15,927 nt of DNA. Origin: CAZSTA01 sp964609495 [NCBI: uncultured bacterium] (lineage in GTDB: Bacteria > CAZSTA01). Under the pieces are notes generated by a model. The model was not told the DNA's origin and made no database searches. It worked only from the letters and a program-made list of their open reading frames with translations. Below are positions 14,799-15,927 of the stretch, in pieces. The stretch covers positions 1 to 15,927 of the forward strand of contig CAZSTA010000074.1 in assembly GCA_964609495.1 (NCBI GenBank), in the 5' to 3' direction. Numbering within the stretch: the first letter of the stretch is position 1; each line of letters begins with the position of its first letter. Position numbers and translations under genes: made by a program.

Positions 14799-15927
14799 AT
14801 GCTGGATAGATTTATCTCCTCTCTCAGGAATAACAAGAGGGATTGGATATATATCACTATAATAGCCGCTATAACAATTATAGTCTATTATAGGAGTATC
14901 AATATCTTCTTCTGGAGTCTTGACGATTTCAGTTTGATAAAGTTCGGCAGAGGGGGCCTTGCTCAATTCAAACATACCTTCCCTGAGGCTGTGGGAGGTG
15001 TGTTCCGTCCTCTAGTGAATTTATCATTTATATTATTCTACAACTTGTTTAAAGCCAATTATGTTTATTATCATATAGCAAGTATAGTTATGCATATAGC
15101 GAACTGTATTTTGGTATATTGCTTGACCATCAAATTTTATGATGATAAAAAGATCGCATTTTTATCAGGAGTATTGTTCTCTCTCCTCTATACCAGATGG
15201 GAAGCAGTTATCCATATCGCTGCTAATGCAACTTTATTTTTAGCCTTTTTCTATCTTCTATCTTTATTATCCTTCATAAAGTATAAGGAGACGGGTTCGA
15301 TTAAATATTACTATACAACCCTTGGTTTATGCATTATTACTCTTTTTACCAAAGAGACGGGTGTAACTCTAATAGTTATGCTATTTCTATATGAACTATA
15401 TTACTCGCTCAAAAATAGGACTAGGTTTAATATTAAGTTTCTTATTCCCTTAGTTATGCTTTGGACTATTTACCTGTCATTTCAGGGATACATCATGCTA
15501 GCTCAGCAATATGTAGTAAGGGAGAAGATATATGCTTTCGGCTGGCATTTCCTAAGTAATTATGGGAAAGGTATATTTTCAAGATTAATCCTCGGATCTT
15601 TACCATTTGTTTACGTTATTAGGAGATTATTTGATAGTGCTCGGGACAGTGTTAGCGGAATTATCATAGCAATTGCTGTAATCCTTGCTATAGTGGGGTT
15701 AAAAAGCAACTTTATTTCCTTCTTCAGAAAGATGTTCTCCTCTCTAAAGGAACACCTATATGAAACTATATTCTTTATCCTGTTTATGCTTATATACTAT
15801 TTCCCCCTCTCTTTCTTTCTAAGGGAAGGCTGGGCTTATCCATCTAGATATTTATATGGAGCTTCCATAGGATTCTCAATAATCTTAGGTTATATCCTGA
15901 TGGAGGTGTATAACTTCTCTTCTGATA
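14799..15927 (+). CDS. Polytopic membrane protein, GT-C glycosyltransferase-like, 3' end outside window
   Basis: The frame from ATG 14799 stays open to the right edge, giving 376 residues without a stop. About nine hydrophobic segments are visible. The first outer loop has F-F-W-S-L-D-D-F at 37-44, followed by F-R-P-L-V-N-L-S-F at 69-77, H-I-A-S-I-V-M-H-I-A-N at 92-102, R-W-E-A-V-I-H-I-A-A-N at 133-143 and T-K-E-T-G at 184-188. This order (an acidic pair, R-P-L, an H-x-x-x-x-x-x-H-x-x-N helix, then K-E-T) is typical of bacterial membrane glycosyltransferases related to PMT/TMTC proteins. Near the edge W-A-Y-P-S-R-Y-L-Y-G begins another loop. Substrates are unknown. The SD is weak (AAGGA, spacing about 13). 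It has stronger A/T and tyrosine bias than dnaE or gatB, as is common for surface-polysaccharide genes. Confidence 0.75.
   Translation, partial: MLDRFISSLRNNKRDWIYITIIAAITIIVYYRSINIFFWSLDDFSLIKFGRGGLAQFKHTFPEAVGGVFRPLVNLSFILFYNLFKANYVYYHIASIVMHIANCILVYCLTIKFYDDKKIAFLSGVLFSLLYTRWEAVIHIAANATLFLAFFYLLSLLSFIKYKETGSIKYYYTTLGLCIITLFTKETGVTLIVMLFLYELYYSLKNRTRFNIKFLIPLVMLWTIYLSFQGYIMLAQQYVVREKIYAFGWHFLSNYGKGIFSRLILGSLPFVYVIRRLFDSARDSVSGIIIAIAVILAIVGLKSNFISFFRKMFSSLKEHLYETIFFILFMLIYYFPLSFFLREGWAYPSRYLYGASIGFSIILGYILMEVYNFSSD

Noticed and set aside
14627-14975. Two - strand ORFs overlapping the start of the last gene
   Set aside because: Both lack SDs and family motifs and are antisense to a long open membrane-protein frame that explains the region better.
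1-15927. CRISPR array, tRNA, insertion sequence or prophage
   Set aside because: I saw no regular repeat-spacer pattern, cloverleaf, transposase or phage-like gene.

Overview
The window is an ordinary bacterial chromosomal segment that is densely coded, AT-leaning and mostly on the + strand. Codon use favours AGG/AGA for Arg and ATA for Ile, and the proteins are rich in Lys, Glu and Ile. This pattern is common in thermophilic or anaerobic Terrabacteria. The RsbR-type GAF-STAS protein, the sigma factor and the run of GT-C membrane proteins would suit Chloroflexota or a related deep actinobacterial lineage. That placement is an inference and is weakly held. Near-perfect Shine-Dalgarno (SD) sequences (GGAGGTGAT, AGGAGGTGAT) and one near-consensus sigma-70 promoter show standard bacterial expression signals. 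I saw no tRNA, rRNA, CRISPR array, transposase, integrase or toxin gene.

Layout. (1) 1-540 is the C-terminal part of a sigma-70 family sigma factor, cut by the window edge and followed by a rho-independent terminator. (2) 713-3110 holds a DPM1-like GT2 glycosyltransferase overlapping by 35 nt with a polytopic membrane protein that looks like a GT-C glycosyltransferase. (3) 6002-3241 on the - strand is a two-gene unit: a GT2-methyltransferase fusion, then an RsbR-like GAF-STAS signalling protein 20 nt downstream. (4) 6118-10050 starts at a strong promoter, passes through a 15-codon leader ORF into a GT-C glycosyltransferase, then gatB, then a CPBP-family membrane protease. (5) 10133-13618 is dnaE and 13704-14555 is a MEMO-family gene. 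(6) 14799 to the right edge is a third GT-C-like membrane protein, open at its 3' end.

How the genes may work together. Two GT2 proteins of the polyprenyl-phosphate sugar synthase type lie among three polytopic GT-C-type proteins. This is the set of parts expected for lipid-linked sugar donors made on the cytoplasmic face and used on the outer face to glycosylate proteins or surface polymers. The GAF-STAS protein belongs to the stressosome/partner-switching world and is probably co-transcribed with a glycosyltransferase-methyltransferase, which hints at signal-dependent control of surface chemistry. gatB, dnaE and the MEMO gene are housekeeping genes.

The least expected non-coding signal is a family of three 48-49 bp palindromic repeats, all intergenic (644-692, 3114-3161, 10067-10115). 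They share arms and core, and one copy carries a paired A-T to G-C change in both arms. A second type of GC-rich palindrome occurs after dnaE (13646-13670) and, in a related form, inside dnaE (12612-12637), where it appears to encode a short extra loop. I did not find a clearly new defence or mobile system.
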